Positions 31,488 to 43,004 of a stretch of 64,000 bases of DNA are shown piece after piece. A model generated the notes under the pieces. It had not been told where the DNA came from, did not search any database, and saw only the letters and a list, made by a program, of their open reading frames with translations. A program made the position numbers and the translations under genes. This stretch comes from Riptortus pedestris. Taxonomy: Eukaryota > Arthropoda > Insecta > Hemiptera > Alydidae. Within the stretch, counting starts at the first letter, position 1; each line of letters starts with the position of its first letter. The stretch spans positions 11,724,501-11,788,500 of the forward strand of contig CM032233.1 in NCBI GenBank assembly GCA_019009955.1, given 5' to 3'.

Positions 31488-32442
31488 ATATATGCTCTAG
31501 TGGTCGCAATTTAATCTAATCGTTACCAAACTGGATATTTGATGGTTTTATGTAAAATTAAAGGTTCGTTTATAGCTAAAATCGGACCATTTGGGGGTGG
31601 GGGGGGGTTAGAGTGGAAGATATTCGAGATACTACGGACATAGGTCGAATCGACCGATCGACGATATACGTTGTATAGAACCAATCTTATTCCAAAGTAA
31701 TTGCTCTATAAATATTGTTATGTACCTTTATACTCTATCTCGTCTTGATTATTAACCGAGATATGTGCATTTTTTAGATTTTAAGCCTTCAGCAAACCCG
31801 CACTTCTACTCATGTTACATAAACAATACTCTGTTATATAATAAACCACATTATTCGTAGCTTAAATGCCAAATACTGTTTTCAAGAGACCTTTATTATA
31901 CGAGATACATGCAAATATATTCTGGTTCCCCCCTCCCCTTCTTAAGTTCTTGGACTACTAAAATTTAATTGATTGAGATACAAATTATTCTGATTCCTTA
32001 TAAATTACAGTACTAGATGTAGTAAATAGTTTTCAATAAAATTAATATATTATATTCTGATATATTTCAGTAATCGTTTTTCATTCCGGTGAGAGGTTAG
32101 CAGACCTATTTGTTTACATTTCAGACACTTCCCGTCGGGAGGTTTCTTATTATCGTCTGTATTTATTCACTCAACGTTTAAGCGACAAGGCTGTGACATA
32201 CATGACACCTATGCCATACGTTGTACACGCATGAGCAAATAGGACAAGACTGGTGTGCTTAATACCCTCCAATTCAATAGTCAACTACATGTCAAGGTTT
32301 TTGGGAAGAAGAAGATTTCTTATTACCGCTTGTCTTTATTCACTTAATATTCACGGTTGCGTTGTGTTACCAGTATGTAAATTTATCTATTGTTAAAGTT
32401 CACGAGGGAAATCTGCTTAGTTTATCGACAGTCTTGCAGTGA
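30361..32442 (+). mobile_element. HINE-like element with a HelA Helitron in its TA tract
   Basis: The 5' end (GCAGATTTCCCTTCAG) leads into a TA array (30453-30509), the Helitron (30510-31430) and another TA array (to 31482). Then the matching internal region resumes (CTCTAGTGGTCGC) to the distal A-type end. A foreign segment of about 150 bp (32180-32325) sits in the distal part, flanked by repeated TTTCTTATTA. The terminal hairpin is degraded (ATCGACAGTCTTGCAG). Confidence 0.8.
30510..31430 (-). mobile_element. HelA Helitron-type element, copy 2
   Basis: The 3' end at the left (CTAGCTCAGATACC, hairpin CCTGCTTCGCTCGGG) and the 5' region at the right (TTTCACG..., TTACAATTTT). Two internal units of about 295 bp. 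Inserted between T and A of the host TA array, as Helitrons do. Confidence 0.75.
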
Positions 32443-32890
32443 GCTCGAACTTTTATGATTTTTGACAACATTACTATAAAAGAAATTCTAAAAATTGGAT
32501 CATTACAGTTAAAGTATCAAGTGATGTTTGTTGTGTATTAGTTTCTTTTATGTATTATATAGTTATATTTACTATATATATTATAATATAATCATATAAA
32601 GTATTAAATATATTATATCATGCTATTTGTTGTTTGTGTTTTAGGAGTTTTGGTCAGTGTTGCGTTGAAAAAATCTTAGTTTACATTCCATTATTTCGAG
32701 AATTTTTTATTTTTCTCTCTTCTTCAGGGCAAGATTAAAGATACTTAAATAAATAGTTCGGCACGTAACTTTTATACTTCTGGGATACATTAGGACAACA
32801 TAGGCTCTTGGAATGAACTATGATTTTTTTCTGACCAAAACACTGACCAAAAAACTCCTAAAAACAACAAACAAAACCATATATATATAT
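32443..32890. other. Unassigned sequence with a hammerhead-like motif
   Basis: Between a HINE-like end and the Helitron cluster. Very AT-rich at 32540-32625. 32640-32740 is related to 48890-48985 and 56290-56385, and ACTCCTAAAAACAACAAAC (32860-32879) is the rough inverse of GTTGTTTGTGTTTTAGGAGT (32630-32649), so it may be one fold-back unit. Confidence 0.45.
32694..32727 (-). ncRNA. Hammerhead-like motif
   Basis: Minus strand: CTGAAGA (32727-32721), one A, GAGAG, an A/T-rich loop, TTCTC, GAAA (32697-32694), then TAAT. Core plus a weak 4-5 bp stem; one extra nucleotide before the stem. Two related copies lie at 48951-48982 and 56351-56382. Confidence 0.35.
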
Positions 32891-32891
32891 A

Positions 32892-33958
32892 CTAGCTCAG
32901 ATACCCGCTTCGCCCGGGAATTCATTTGAGGCTGAATGGTGATGGTATTTCACAATATATTGACATTTGCCCGTCCCAGTGTTTAGGATTGATACCCGTC
33001 GTTGCCGGTGATTTGCTAATAATAGAATTATTTGTTCGATAATTCTTCACAGTCTTCGCTATTTTTATATTTCCCGTCTCTTATACATGTAAATATGGTG
33101 AATTTTTATTTCAGGCCTCTCTTTTAACCCCCCTCCCGTTCGAACCTAAAAATTTTAATATAACTTATAATCATGGAAGAATTAATGCTAATTGACATAC
33201 CGAGTTTTGTTAAATTCGGTTCAGCCGTTAGTGCCCGCTAAGGTTTTAACGTGTAACTCATTTATATTTAGGTATACGACAAAAGTGTATATAACAAAAG
33301 TTACTCCAAATAACAAAATAAACAACTTTTGTTATGTTTATGTTTGCGGAAAACCAATAGGAAACGAAATATCGCTATTTTTAATTTCAGGCTTCCCTTA
33401 TAACCCCCACTCCTGCCCGTCCATAGAAATGTTGGTATGGCTTATTATAATGAAGGCCTCACTGCTAATACACATACCGAGTTTTATTTAGTTCGGTTGA
33501 GTCTTTTTTGGCAAATAATATTGTTGACTCCCGCTATAATTTTTAGCGTATAACGCATTTAAACTTCGGTATACGACAAAAGTGTATATAACAAAAGTTA
33601 CTCTAAATAACAAAATAAACAACTTTTGTTATGTGCATATTTGCCGAAAAACCAATAGAAAACGAAATATCGCTATTTTTAATTTCAGGCTTCCCTTATA
33701 ACCCCCACTCCTGTTCGTCTCAGAGAAAATTAATATAGCCTAAAGTCTAAGTTGGGTTAGTAGTAATATACATACCAAGTTTCATAAAATTCGGTTCAGC
33801 CGTTTATGCGTGAAAAGGTAACAAACAAACAAACAAACAAACATACACGAAAGAAACAAAATGCAGATATGGTGTCTATGACATGTGAAACGAAAAGTTA
33901 TCGTGAAATTTCGCGAAAAAAATCAATGTACAGACAGAGGTTACAATTTTATATATAT
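32892..33958 (-). mobile_element. HelA Helitron-type element, copy 3
   Basis: 3' end CTAGCTCAGATACC with hairpin CCCGCTTCGCCCGGG. Body of about 1 kb with two complete 298-bp-type units, then the ACAAAC run, TTTCGCG and TTACAATTTTATATATA. The next Helitron starts two bases later, so the two are tandem. The 3' third is very close to the inverted copy at 35462-36556. Confidence 0.78.
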
Positions 33959-33959
33959 A

Positions 33960-35461
33960 CTAGCCAAGGTACCCGGCTTCGCTCGGGAAATCATTTGAGA
34001 CGGAAATATTCTATTTTGTTTTTGGCAAATGCTTCAACGTGTACAACTGCTCTTCCCGTAAGGGCCCGTTGGGCGACTTATGGAAAATAAAAGTTTAGAT
34101 TTGAAGAATAAATGGAAATAAGTCTCTAATCATTCCCTCTCCACTGTTTGACACACAGTGAATAATTCAAATGATAATCATGGATAGCATGTACATATTA
34201 TTATTATTAAATATCATCTATAGTGTACGTATTTTAAATGCTGAAAAACCAATAAGAATCACAATATCGCGAAATCTTATTTCAGGCCTCCCTTATAACC
34301 CCCACTCCCGTTCTAACCTAAACATTTTAATATAGCTTATAATCATGGAAGAATTAATGCTAATCGACATACCGAGTTTTGTTAAGTTCGGTTCAATCGT
34401 TAGCGCCTAATAAAATAGTGGACTCCCGCTTTAGTTTATAGTATATATCTCGTTTATACTTTCTTAAAAGACAAAAATGAATATCACAAAAGTTACTCTA
34501 AATAACCAAATAAACAACTTTTGTTATGTTTATATATGCCGAAAAACGAATAGAAAAAGAAATACCGCTATTTTAAATTCAGGCCTCGCTTACAACTCCC
34601 ACTCCTACCCGTCCCTAGAAATGTTAGAATGCCTTATTATAATAAAGGCGTTTGTGTTAACACACATACCGAGTTTTATTTAGTTCGGTTGAGTCTTTTG
34701 TGTCAAATAAAATTGTTCACTTCCGCTATAGGTTTTAGCGTATATCTCGTTTATTATTCGGTATACGAAAAAAGTGTATATAACCAAAGTTACTCTAAAT
34801 AACAAAATAAACAACTTTTGTCATGTGCATATTTGCCGAAAAACGAATAGAAAACGAAATACCACTATTTTTAAATTCTGGCCTCCCCTACAACCCCCAC
34901 TCCTGCCCGTCCCTAGAAATGTTGGCATGGCTTGTTATAATGAAAGCGTTAGTGCTAATACACATACCGAGTTTTATTTATTTCGGTTGGGTCTTTTGTC
35001 CCAAATAAAATTGTTCACTTCCGCTATAGGTTTTAGCGTATATCGCGTTTAAACTTCGGTATACGAAAAAAGTGTATATAACAAAAGTTACTCTAAATAA
35101 CAAAATAAACAACTTTTGTTATGTTCATATTTGCCGAAAAACCAATAGGAAACGAAATATCGCTATTTTTAATTTCTGGCTTCCCTTATAACCCCCACTC
35201 TTGTTCGTCTCACCGAATATTAATATAGCCTAAAGTCTAAGTTGGGTTAGTAGTAATATACATACCAAGTTTCATAAAATTCGGTTCAGCCGTTTATGCG
35301 TGAAAAGGTAACAAACAAACAAACAAACAAATAAACAAACAAACAAACAGACACCAAAGAAACAAAATGCAGTTATGGTGTCTATGACATGTAAAAAGAA
35401 AAGTTATCGTGAAATTTCGCGAAAAAAATCAATGTACAGACAGAGGTTACAATTTTATATA
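33960..35461 (-). mobile_element. HelA-related Helitron-type element, copy 4 (variant 3' end)
   Basis: The 3' end reads CTAGCCAAGGTACC with hairpin CCCGGCTTCGCTCGGG. It has three internal units of about 299 bp (starts near 34494, 34794, 35093), an (ACAA)n tract and TTACAATTTTATATA at 35450-35461. It meets copy 5 head to head. Confidence 0.78.
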
Positions 35462-36555
35462 TCTATATATATATAAAATTGTAACCTCTGTCTGTACATT
35501 GATTTTTTTCGCGAAATTTCACGATAACTTTTCGTTTCACATGTCATAGACTAGACACCATATCTGCATTTTGTTTCTTTCGTGTATGTTTGTTTGTTTG
35601 TTTGTTTGTTACCTTTTCACGCATAAACGGCTGAACCGAATTTTATGAAACTTGGTATGTATATTACTACTAACCCAACTTAGACTTTAGGCTATATTAA
35701 TTTTCTCTGAGACGAACAGGAGTGGGGGTTATAAGGGAAGCCTGAAATTAAAAATAGCGATATTTCGTTTTCTATTGGTTTTTCGGTACATATGCACATA
35801 ACAAAAGTTGTTTATTTTGTTATTTAGAGTAACTTTTGTTATATACACTTTTGTCGTATACCGAAGTTTAAATGCGTTATACGCTAAAAATAATAGCGGG
35901 AGTCAACAATATTATTTGCCAAAAAAGACTCAACCGAACTAAATAAAACTCGGTATGTGTATTAGCAGTGAGGCCTTCATTATAATAAGCCATACCAACA
36001 TTTCTATGGACTGGGTGGAGTGTGGGTTATAAAGAAAGCCTGACATTAAAAATAGCGATATTTCGTTTCCTATTGGTTTTTCCGCAAATATAAACATAAC
36101 AAAAGTTGTTTATTTTGTTATTTGGAGTAACGTTTGTTATATACACTTTTGTCGTATACCTAAGTATAAATGAGTTATACGTTAAAACTTTAGCGGGCAC
36201 TAACGGCTGAACCGAACTTAACAAAACTCGGTATGTCAATTAGCATTAATTCTTCCATGATTATAAGTTATATTAAAATTTTTAGGTTCGAACGGGAGGG
36301 GGTTATAAGGGAGGCCTGAAATAAAAATTCACCATATTTACATGTATAAGAGACGGGAAATATAAAAATATCGAAGACTGTGACACCTTATCGAACAAAT
36401 AATTCTATTATTAGCAAATCCACGGCAACGACGGGTATCAATCCTAAACCTGGGCGGGTAAATGTCAAAATATTGTGCAATGTAAAGCCTGCTAAAAAAT
36501 ACCATCACCATTCAGCCCCAAATGAATTCGCGGGTGAAGCCGGGTATCTGAGCTA

Positions 36556-36556
<1 letters not shown>
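35462..36556 (+). mobile_element. HelA Helitron-type element, copy 5, both ends defined
   Basis: Starts TCTATATATATATAAAATTG and ends GGGTATCTGAGCTAG before T, giving A|TC...CTAG|T, the textbook Helitron boundary. Near the 3' end the hairpin is CGCGGGTGAAGCCGGG (weakened). Carries the inverted GTTTG tract, the TTTCGCGAAATTTCACG palindrome and two internal units. It forms a large inverted repeat with copies 3 and 4. Confidence 0.82.

Positions 36557-36643
<87 letters not shown>
36557..36643. repeat. (TA)n followed by (GA)n
   Basis: TA array 36557-36602, then GA array to 36643. HINE-like interior follows immediately, so this is the central microsatellite of a 5'-less copy. Confidence 0.93.
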
Positions 36644-36644
<1 letters not shown>

Positions 36645-37120
36645 ATTATATCTCTGTTATCATACGTCGGGTCGTAAAGTGGTATAGAACTAATATAATT
36701 GCTCAGTTACTTGCGCATAAATGTTGTTTTATACAGTTTTTCTCTCTCACCCACGTTAATCGAGATATTAACAGTTTTTAGTTTTCAGCCTTGAATAATC
36801 CACCACTCCTACTCATCTCATGTTAGCAATCATCAATCAAACACCTTAATCCTTAATTAAATATGGTTTCCAACCATATCAACGCCATCAATTATGATTT
36901 TACGTCCCTGGCTCATAAATGTTTATTGGATCAATGCCATACTCGATATTTGCCCGTTTTCTCCAGATCTGTTCTATTCGAAAAGGGCTGCAAACAGGCA
37001 GGTTTAAAGGGAGGAGAGAATTCGAAATTTCACTGTACCTAAATTATTATGTGTCGGAACGAAATATGTTATATAATCAATCTTCTTAAACATTTAATGC
37101 TCGACAATTGTTGTTCTATT
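36644..37120 (+). mobile_element. HINE-like interior fragments
   Basis: ATCTCTGTTATCATACGTCGG through CCACTCCTACTCATCTCATG, then a second partial interior (GGAACGAAATATGTTATATA, CAATCTTCTTAAACATTTAA). No terminal hairpin. Confidence 0.6.
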
Positions 37121-37125
37121 CTTTT

Positions 37126-37956
37126 AGCAGATTTCCCTTAGTGATTTCCAACCTGGGAGGCGCCAACAATTGCCAGGGGAGGCGCCAAAAATTTTAAATA
37201 AAATCATATACCATATTATGTATAAATAAATGTAACTTAATATCGTAATATAAAATTTAATTATATTATTTATATATTTATTATATACATATATCATGTA
37301 TATGTATACCTATATTATACATGTATATTAAAATAATAATAAAATGGAGAGGCGTACAAAAAAATCTTTTCTTTCGGGGAGGCGTAAAGTTTGGAAACCA
37401 CTGCCTTAGGGGAAATCAGCTATTCAGGTTGGACTCATGATGGGATTTTCGAATAATTTCATCAAATGTCCACCGATCCTACCCATAACGAAAATAAGGT
37501 CCAAAATTTTATACACACACACAACACAACACGCGCGCGCGGCATATAGTTATATATAATTTATATGTTTTTATAGAATATATTTTATGATAGATATTCT
37601 AGCGGTCGCAATTTTGTCTGATCGTTAACGGCTAAAATCCGCCATTCGAGGAGGTGGGGGGGAGGTTAGAGGGGGAGAATTTCGGAAATTCGAAATATCT
37701 CCGTTGTTGGATGTAAAAATTGTATAGAATCAATCTTATTACAAATGTAATGTTTACGCTTTTTCAATATCTTGATTATTAATCAATATATTTGCCTATT
37801 TCCTACTCATTTCATATTAATATTGAACTGTTATATTATGAAGCACTTTATATAATTATAAAATATTGTTCTCATTGAACTTTTACGTTTTGAGATAAAT
37901 ACAAATACGTGACGCACATGGGAAATCTGCTTAGTTAACGTAGCCCCTGCGTGATA
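37126..37956 (+). mobile_element. HINE-like element (B) with a MITE inside its 5' palindrome
   Basis: AGCAGATTTCCCTTAG is separated from CCTTAGGGGAAATCAGC by a MITE of about 260 bp, with CCTTAG on both sides. The rest carries CCACCGATCCTACCC, CA/CG and TA repeats, TTCTAGCGGTCGC and the B-type end GGGAAATCTGCTTAG with hairpin ACGTAGCCCCTGCGT. Confidence 0.78.
37142..37403. mobile_element. hAT-like MITE
   Basis: Left end AGTGATTTCCAACCTGGGAG and right end TTTGGAAACCACTG; the reverse complement of the right end, CAGTGGTTTCCAAA, is the style of terminus seen in hAT elements. CCTTAG is repeated directly outside. The duplication looks like 6 bp, whereas hAT makes 8, so either two bases have diverged or the boundary is off. 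A GGAGGCG motif lies near each end. Confidence 0.65.
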
Positions 37957-38157
37957 GATATCTATCTGTTCAGCTCTGAGTGGTTGGCAGACCTATTTGT
38001 TTACAATTCAGAAGCCGTTTCTGTTGGGAGCTTATTAAAATTAACTGAATGATTTCTCATCACGGTTTGTATTTACTCACGGTGGCGTTTAGTGTTAGCA
38101 GTATGCAGATTTCTCTATAGTTAAACTACTAGTTTACGCAGCCCTTACAGGCGGACT
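37957..38157 (+). mobile_element. HINE-like A-type 3' end fragment
   Basis: TATCTGTTCAGCTCTGAG, GGTTGGCAGACC, ATGCAGATTTCTC and ACGCAGCCCTTACAGGCGGAC. The GGGAAATCTGCTT motif is deleted. Directly follows a B-type end, making an A/B composite like that at 4.4-5.7 kb. Confidence 0.65.
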
Positions 38158-38168
38158 TAATATACATA

Positions 38169-39797
38169 CTAGCTTAGATACCCGGCTTCGCCCGGGAATT
38201 GATTTGAGACTGAATGGTGAGGGTATGTTTTTGGCAAGGCTTTAATTTGCACAATATTTTGACATTTACCCGTCCCAGTGTTTAGGGTTAATACCCGTTT
38301 TTGGCATTAGTTAATAATAAAATTAATTTTTTATGTAAGTCTTCACTGTCCTCCAAATTGTCATTTTTCCCGTATCTTGTGCATTATGCATAGATTTCAG
38401 TTATTAAGGACAAAATATTAACAAAGATTTGAATTAATTTTTCCAGGTGAGGAACCTCATAGTTCAAATTGGAATGAATTGTTGAGCATATCAATATTTC
38501 TACGCAAATTACTTGCTCCACACAAAAGTTCATCTAAATAACAAAGTAAACAACTTTTGTTATGTGCATGTTTGTCGAAAAACAAATAGACAATGAAATA
38601 TCGCGAATTTTTATTTCAGGCCTCCCTTATAACCCCCACTCCCGTTATAACCTAAAAAAATTAATATAGCTTATAATCGTGGAAGAATTAATGCTAATTG
38701 ACATACTGAGTTTTTTTAAGTTCGGTTCAATCGTTACCGCCCAATGAAATAATTGACTCCTGCTTTAGTTTATAGTGTATATCTCGTTTATACTTTGTTG
38801 AAAGACAAAAATGAATATCACAAAAGTTACTCTAAATAACAAAATAAATAACTTTTGTTATGTTCATATTTGACGAAAAACGAATAGAAAAAGAAATACC
38901 GCGATTTTTAAATTCAGGCCTCCCTTACAACCCCCACTCCTGCCCGTCCCTAGAAATGTTGGTATGGCTTGTTATAATGAAAGCGTTCGTGCTAATACAC
39001 ATACCGAGTTTTATTTATTTCGGTTGGGTCTTTTGTCCCGAATAAAATTGTTCACTTCCGCTATAGGTTTTAGCATATATCTCGTTTATAATTCGGTATA
39101 AGAAAAAAGTGTATATAACAAAAGTTACTCTAAATAACAAAATAAACAACTTTTTTTATGTTCATATTTCCCAAAAGACCAATAGGAAACGAATTATCGC
39201 TATTTTGAATTTCTGGCTTCCCTTATAACCCCCACTCCGGGCCGTCCCTAGAAATGTTGGTATGGCTTGTTATATTGAAAGCGTTCGTGCTAATACACAT
39301 ACCGAGTTCTATTTATTTCGGTTGGGTCTTTTGTCCCAAATAAAATTGTTCACTTCCGCTATAGGTTTTAGCGTATATCTCGTTTATAATTCGGTATACG
39401 AAAAAAAGGTATATAACAAAAGTTACTCTAAATAACAAAATAAACAACTTTTGTTATGTGCATAATTGCCGAAAAACCAATAGGAAACGAAATATCGCTA
39501 TTTTTAATTTCAGGCTTCCCTTATAACCCCCACTCCTGTTCGTCTCAGAGGATATTAATATAGCCTAAAGTCTAAGTTGGGTTAGTAGTAATATAAATAC
39601 CAAGTTTCATAAAATTCGGTTCAGCCTTTATGCGTGAAAAGGTAACAAATAAGCAAACAAACAATCAAACAAACAGACACCAAAGAAACAAAATGCAGTT
39701 ATGGTGTCTATGACATGTGAAACGAAAAGTTATCGTGAAATTTCGGGAAAAAAATCAATGTACAGACAGAGGTTACAATTTTATATATATATATAGA
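38169..39797 (-). mobile_element. HelA Helitron-type element, copy 6, both ends defined
   Basis: Minus strand: starts TCTATATATATA at 39797 and ends at CTAG (38172-38169), with hairpin CCCGGGCGAAGCCGGG 10 nt inside. Four internal units of about 297 bp are visible (starts near 38536, 38837, 39134, 39430). The longest and cleanest HelA copy, about 1.63 kb. No coding of Rep/helicase type. Confidence 0.82.
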
Positions 39798-39962
39798 TAT
39801 AATCAGGTTATTATTTCCCCTTGAAACTTGAGTAAATTGGAGAAGCCTTGGAATCTATTTTCATAAGAGAAAATTTTCCTCTTGCGAGATGTGAGGGATG
39901 AGGCAGATGATAATAGCATTTCCTTTCCCTTATCCATTTTCCCGGGAAATAATTTGCATGTT
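39798..39962 (+). repeat. Unclassified dispersed repeat, copy 2 of 2
   Basis: TATAATCAGGTTATTATTTC to TTTTCCCGGGAAATAATTTG; pair of 15581-15742. Begins exactly where the HelA copy ends, as the other begins after a TA tract. Confidence 0.65.
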
Positions 39963-40156
39963 GTGTGTGCGCGCACGTTCGTGTGTGTGGGTTAGAATGA
40001 AGAATTAAATAATTTTAATTAATTAAATTAAAAATAGTTTGGTTGTAAGTTTTCAATACAATTATACTCTTGTTCAGCATACATTTTAAACGGTATATTC
40101 TGTATATATAATATAGAAGTTTTTCCTCATCAGATCAATAGTCTTTTAAACGTTTT

Positions 40157-40787
40157 AGCAGATTTCCCTTAAGGGATATCAGCTATTGATGTCGTACACG
40201 TGAAGCGATTTTCAAAGTTTTTCTTCAAATGTCCATCGATCCTACCTAGGAGATGACGAAAATGAGGTCCGTTCAAAATTATATATATTGTCTGTTAACG
40301 CTCTAGCAGTCGCAATTTTTGCTTGATCGTTACCAAACTCGATATTAAAACGTTTTATGTAAAAATAAAGATCAAGTTTGTTAATGGCTGATATCCGACC
40401 AGTGGTAGGGGGGGGCGTTAGAGGGGGGATTTTCGAAAATTCGAAGTGTCTGTAATTCTGTTCAGTAGTAAAGGCGCAGTAACAATTTAGTTAATCTGTT
40501 AGGCCAAAATGACTGAAGTAAGAGTTTATTGTTCCAAGTCCTGCAATTTTTTTAATTATTTTATAAATAGTATTGTTTTTTCTATCAATTTACCATTTTT
40601 TGTAATTTATATTATAAATAAGAAAATTTTAAAGGAAGTATATAATTATTCAAAGGAATAATAGCTTTTATACTATGAAGCACTTTATTTCAACATTCAA
40701 ACATTGAACTTTGACGTTTTGAGATATATGCAAATTCGTGACGCAAGTGGGAAATCTGCTTAGGTAACGCAGCCCCTGCTTGACGGC
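40157..40787 (+). mobile_element. HINE-like element, B-type, with insertion
   Basis: AGCAGATTTCCCTTAAGGG, GTCCATCGATCCTACC, short TA tract, CTCTAGCAGTCGC, a G-run, then about 220 bp of unrelated AT-rich sequence (40445-40670). Then the B-type end GGGAAATCTGCTTAG with ACGCAGCCCCTGCTTGACGGC. Confidence 0.75.
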
Positions 40788-41305
40788 GTTTTTGTTATTG
40801 TCACATCTTACAATTCAAATTTTTTTGATATTTATGACTATTGTAAAAAATATTTTGTTTGACTATTTTTCACAAAGTTCTTACACTAGTTTTTTTCGTT
40901 CATTGTAGCTTTGAAGAAGGGAACCAATGGTGCCCGAAACTGTCAGCATAAAAAATAAATAAACTCTATCTGAAGGATTGAGCATTTATTGCCGATACCC
41001 AGCCATCCTTTACTATCATTAATAAGAGATATGTTGTAGATAGAATGTATTCAAAATTAACAAACTATTTGAAACTGTAATTTTTGATAAAGTGTTTTAT
41101 TCTTACAATAACCGCAATTGGTGACTGGGCGATTTAGCAACGAATCAGTTAAATTCCTATAATCACTTTATTAAATTTACGTAAGTATGCTCATTTCTGC
41201 GAATATTTTCAGTATTGTCCTACACTAGAATTTTTTGAAAATGTTTTTATGTTTTAAGTCGTGTAATACGCGGTCTATATACGGGCTATAGTCATGTAGT
41301 AATTC
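40788..41305. other. Unassigned, with a weak hammerhead-like motif
   Basis: At 40909-40940 CTTTGAAGA, GGG, a loop, CCC and GAAAC form a degenerate version of the CUGANGA-stem-GAAA pattern. It is followed by AAATAAATAAACTC, similar to sequence after the motif near 44790. No coding sequence recognised. Confidence 0.35.
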
Positions 41306-42168
41306 ATTTTTTTTTATTTTTTATTTTTTTTATACTTATTTCCTCTACATAGTAGCCCTATGCGGAGGGATTTTATTTTCTGCACATCCCATGCATATTT
41401 GCATTATATGTGCATTTTGGCAAAACTTTTAACAATTTTTTATGTAATTATATATAGTATATTTGTATATATATTAAAAAATGGAAATAAGATTATGAAA
41501 ATTAAACTTGAATAAATGAATCAAAAACATTAAATCGAACAATTCAGGAATACAATTAGATAGCCAATAAAAAATTGCATAATATTAATATTATATCATC
41601 TTTTCCTCTCTCAACTTAAGAGTATCATAGGCTATTGCTTTTAATACATTCAGGCGTTTTGAAAATAAAATATTGGGACTGATAGGCCATGCAGGGATAT
41701 GAGTCTTTGTAAGCCTTGAGTCAGTCTACATTCATAAATCAGGTGGGTGAATGTCTGTTCAGTGTAACTGTCGCATTTACAAATATTGGAGTCAGTTAGT
41801 TTGAATCTGCATAAGTAGGAGTTTGTATGTCCGTGTCCAGTTAGTATTTGTGTTAGATGAAATGTTTGCTGGGATAGTGGGATATTGGTTTTTAAAACAG
41901 GGATATATAATTTTAGATGTAATCCTTTACCTGTTTGATTCCATCTCTGTTGCCACAAATTAGTACTTTTTTCTCTTAGTAAAGATTTTAATACAGTTGG
42001 AGTAATTTGATTGTAAATTGCCTCTTTTCTGCTTTTAGAGGCACTTTTGGCGTGGATATCGACTATTTCATTGCCCATAATTCCTGCGTGTGCCTTGACC
42101 CATTTGAAGTGAATGAAAGTCGGTCTGTTTTTTAATTGTGTTATATTATGGCGTATTTGTACATACAA
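41306..42168 (-). mobile_element. R1-like LINE, 3' end with A-rich tail
   Basis: The coding end (41650-42168) is followed on the minus strand by about 320 bp of untranslated sequence ending in an A-rich run (AAAAAAAATAAAAAATAAAA, about 41308-41335). That is the structure of a 5'-truncated LINE insertion. Confidence 0.65.
41650..42168 (-). pseudogene. LINE ORF2 C-terminus: RNase H end and Cys tail
   Basis: Open for 172 codons but begins with TTG and has no ATG start, so it is the tail of a longer protein. Early residues read FIHFKWVKAHAGIMGNEIVD, the last RNase H motif (usual form WVPGHxGIxGNExAD). Further on come LTQILTGHGHTNSYLCRF and ICKCDSYTEQTFTHLIYEC, the Cys-His type tail found after RNase H in R1 and related LINEs. 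Upstream RNase H and reverse transcriptase of this same element are absent: the sequence switches at about 42170 to a different LINE. Confidence 0.75.
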
Positions 42169-42179
42169 CGTGTTATGTT

Positions 42180-42960
42180 ATGGCGTGTATTGTGCAACAG
42201 TAGGGTTCGTCTTCTCCAGTAAGTAAGTGTAAGTGTGAGTCAGTCGTGAATGGCCAATGCTTAACCTCGATAAAAGTACTTCTTCTCTTCTAATTAGCAT
42301 TTTTGAGGAAGGCCATTCTCCAAGCATATGTTTCAGTTCTTGAAGTTTTGTTATCAGTTGTGGAAAACCAAGATTTCTGCTATGAATTGAATATCATATG
42401 TTTTGCTTGGGGTTGAATATCTTAATGTGTACAATAAGCGTTGTCGAGAGTTCTTTTTTGAGTAGCTGATTTGGCGAGTTCGTCTGTTCTAATGTATGTC
42501 CGGGCAGCCAGTAAATAGTTATTCTTTTGTTCAATGTCTGGATTTCGTGTAATATGTACGAGATGAGTGGATGTGAACTTTATACGGTTTTTAATGAATG
42601 TAATGAGCTAAAAGAGCCAGTGCAAATTATGATGTCCGTGTCTGTAGTTTCAGGTATATTGTCTATCGCAAGTTCAGGGCTTCGAGCTCAGCTGTATATA
42701 TGCTAGTCTCATCTGGCAGCTTTATTTGAAAGTTAGATGAGCCAACAATTGCAGCTGCCCCTACTCCTTGGTCTGTTTTGGGTCCGTCTGTTTAAATAAA
42801 TAGGCCTTGTTTCACGTCTGTTAGTAGAGCAGTAAAATGTTTTTGGCAATGATGTTCAGAAGTCGGGTTAGTTTTAGGGTACTGTGTTAAGAGTCAAGGC
42901 AAAGCTCAATTTGTCAGTTTTCCAAGGATAATATGTTTCGGTATATTTTGTGTAAATATT
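42180..42960 (-). pseudogene. Second LINE (I/Jockey-like): RT end and RNase H, frameshifted
   Basis: Minus strand: ETYYPWKTDKLSF near 42940, then TDGPKTDQGVGAAAIVGSS and LPDETSIYTAELEALNLR (42665-42795), the first RNase H motifs. HPLISYILHEIQTLNKRIT and IYWLPGHTLEQ follow (about 42510-42575), then ELKHMLGEWPSSKMLIRREE and VLLSRLSIGHSRLTHTY (about 42230-42340). These are successive parts of an RNase H-bearing LINE ORF2 and tail, in at least three frames with internal stops. It stops near YCCTIHA, where the other LINE starts. Confidence 0.75.
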
Positions 42961-43004
42961 TGTTCTTTGAATAGAAGTGTTGTGTGTGTATTTAAGGAAT
43001 CCGA

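Noticed and set aside
33192..35052. Similar 60-100-codon frames recurring in each Helitron unit
   Set aside because: They repeat because the 298-bp DNA unit repeats. Stops fall at different points in different units, and the frame is not preserved across copies better than the DNA.
41650..42168. Intact 172-codon protein gene
   Set aside because: No ATG start and RNase H motif order show it is the end of a truncated LINE protein.
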